DNA of 64,000 nucleotides from contig NZ_RWKV01000015.1 in the NCBI RefSeq assembly GCF_003993795.1, forward strand, positions 1 to 64,000, written 5' to 3'. The notes under the pieces were generated by a model. That model ran no database searches. It was not told the origin of the DNA and saw nothing but the letters and a program-made list of their open reading frames with translations. Made by a program: the position numbers and the translations under genes. The stretch comes from Aquabacter cavernae. Its GTDB lineage: Bacteria > Pseudomonadota > Alphaproteobacteria > Rhizobiales > Xanthobacteraceae. Positions 63,564 through 64,000 of the stretch are shown here, piece after piece; positions within the stretch are counted from its first letter, which is position 1; every line of letters starts with the position of its first letter.

Positions 63564-63655
63564 GTTTCCTACCCTTTGAGCACTTTTATTTTTTTGAAGC
63601 GTGAAGCCGGCGCGCCCGTTTGTTGTTTTCCCTCCGAGCGCCGGCCGATTGGAAC

Positions 63656-64000
63656 TCAAACCGCGCCGTTGGCGCGCATGCTCGCAATATCCTCCACGCC
63701 ATAACCAAGGCGGGCGAGGACATCCTCCGTGTGCTCGCCCAGCAGCGGCGCCCGTTCCACGGGAACATCGCTGTCGGAGAGGCGGATGGGAGAGGCGACG
63801 GTCACATAGGTGCCGCGCTCGGGATGGGGGATCTCCACCAGGAAGCCGCGCTCATAGAGAGAGCGGTCCTCGATGATGTCCTTGGTGGAGAGGATGGGGC
63901 CGCAGGGAACGTCGATGGCGTTCAGCGCCTTCATAACTTCAAACTTGGTGCGGTTGCGCGTCCAGCCTTCGATGAGGCCGAAGCAGGTCTCCAGCCGCTG
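63656..64000 (-). CDS. frc: formyl-CoA:oxalate CoA-transferase, C-terminal part (gene runs off the right edge)
   Basis: The last 114 residues are visible, in frame to the edge. TRNRTKFEVMKALNAIDVPCGPILSTKDIIED, then LVEIPHPERGTYVTVASPIRLSDS and APLLGEHTEDVLARLGY match the C-terminus of class III CoA-transferases of the formyl-CoA transferase group, which make oxalyl-CoA from formyl-CoA. The catalytic aspartate lies outside the window. Other class III CoA-transferases share this end, but the antiporter neighbours favour Frc. Confidence 0.8.
   Translation of the reverse strand, partial: QRLETCFGLIEGWTRNRTKFEVMKALNAIDVPCGPILSTKDIIEDRSLYERGFLVEIPHPERGTYVTVASPIRLSDSDVPVERAPLLGEHTEDVLARLGYGVEDIASMRANGAV

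Overview
The window reads as chromosomal DNA of a GC-rich alphaproteobacterium, most likely a Xanthobacteraceae member of the Hyphomicrobiales (Azorhizobium/Xanthobacter/Ancylobacter type). The reasons are the codon bias, the 1,392-residue RpoC that begins [10 protein letters not shown], the tuf-trnW-secE-nusG-rplKAJL-rpoBC order, and a nicotinate pathway like the one described for Azorhizobium. No taxonomic search could be run. There are no insertion sequences, prophage genes or CRISPR arrays.

Layout. 1-2.3 kb: the end of a guanine deaminase gene, a two-domain ABM protein with a membrane tail, and two small exported paralogues. 2.3-6.1 kb: ilvE divergent from a tightly packed MarR / OmpR-type regulator / EnvZ-like kinase operon. 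6.3-9.8 kb: a serralysin-like RTX metalloprotease with a DUF4114 tail and an orphan branched-chain-type ABC binding protein. 10-24 kb (minus strand): rpoC, rpoB, rplL, rplJ, rplA, rplK, nusG, secE, tRNA-Trp and tuf. 24-28 kb: tRNA-Gly, two identical tRNA-Tyr genes flanking a globin-coupled chemoreceptor gene, and rlmB. 28-31.3 kb: an MHS-family transporter, a VIT1/CCC1-like membrane protein and tRNA-Thr.

31.3-47.5 kb, all on the plus strand, is the most interesting part: a nicotinate catabolism regulon. The aerobic, haem-containing nicotinate hydroxylase NicAB (as in Pseudomonas) is combined with a ferredoxin, a ferredoxin-NADP reductase, 6-hydroxynicotinate reductase and enamidase (as in the anaerobe Eubacterium barkeri). 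It also contains a UPF0280 protein, two tandem AA_synth-family proteins of unknown role, a complete branched-chain-type ABC importer with fused permeases, and a NicR-like MarR regulator. Inferred flow: nicotinate -> 6-hydroxynicotinate -> 1,4,5,6-tetrahydro-6-oxonicotinate -> 2-formylglutarate + ammonia. Four transcription units in this region share an 18-bp motif (consensus near TTCATTTGTACACAAACA) near their promoters, which I read as a common operator. Two copies of a long palindromic repeat lie between these units.

47.6-53.2 kb: small unknown and exported proteins, a dCache membrane sensor with a degenerate kinase half, a KGG-repeat stress protein, an Omp25/31-type outer-membrane protein, tRNA-Ala and a TIGR02300-type acidic protein. 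53.3-60 kb: aroA-cmk, rpsU, then zwf-pgl-pgi of upper sugar catabolism. 60-64 kb: a small membrane protein, two oxalate/formate-antiporter-type MFS paralogues and the end of a formyl-CoA transferase gene, that is, an oxalate locus with an AT-rich control region holding repeated ATGTAT(A/T)C sites.
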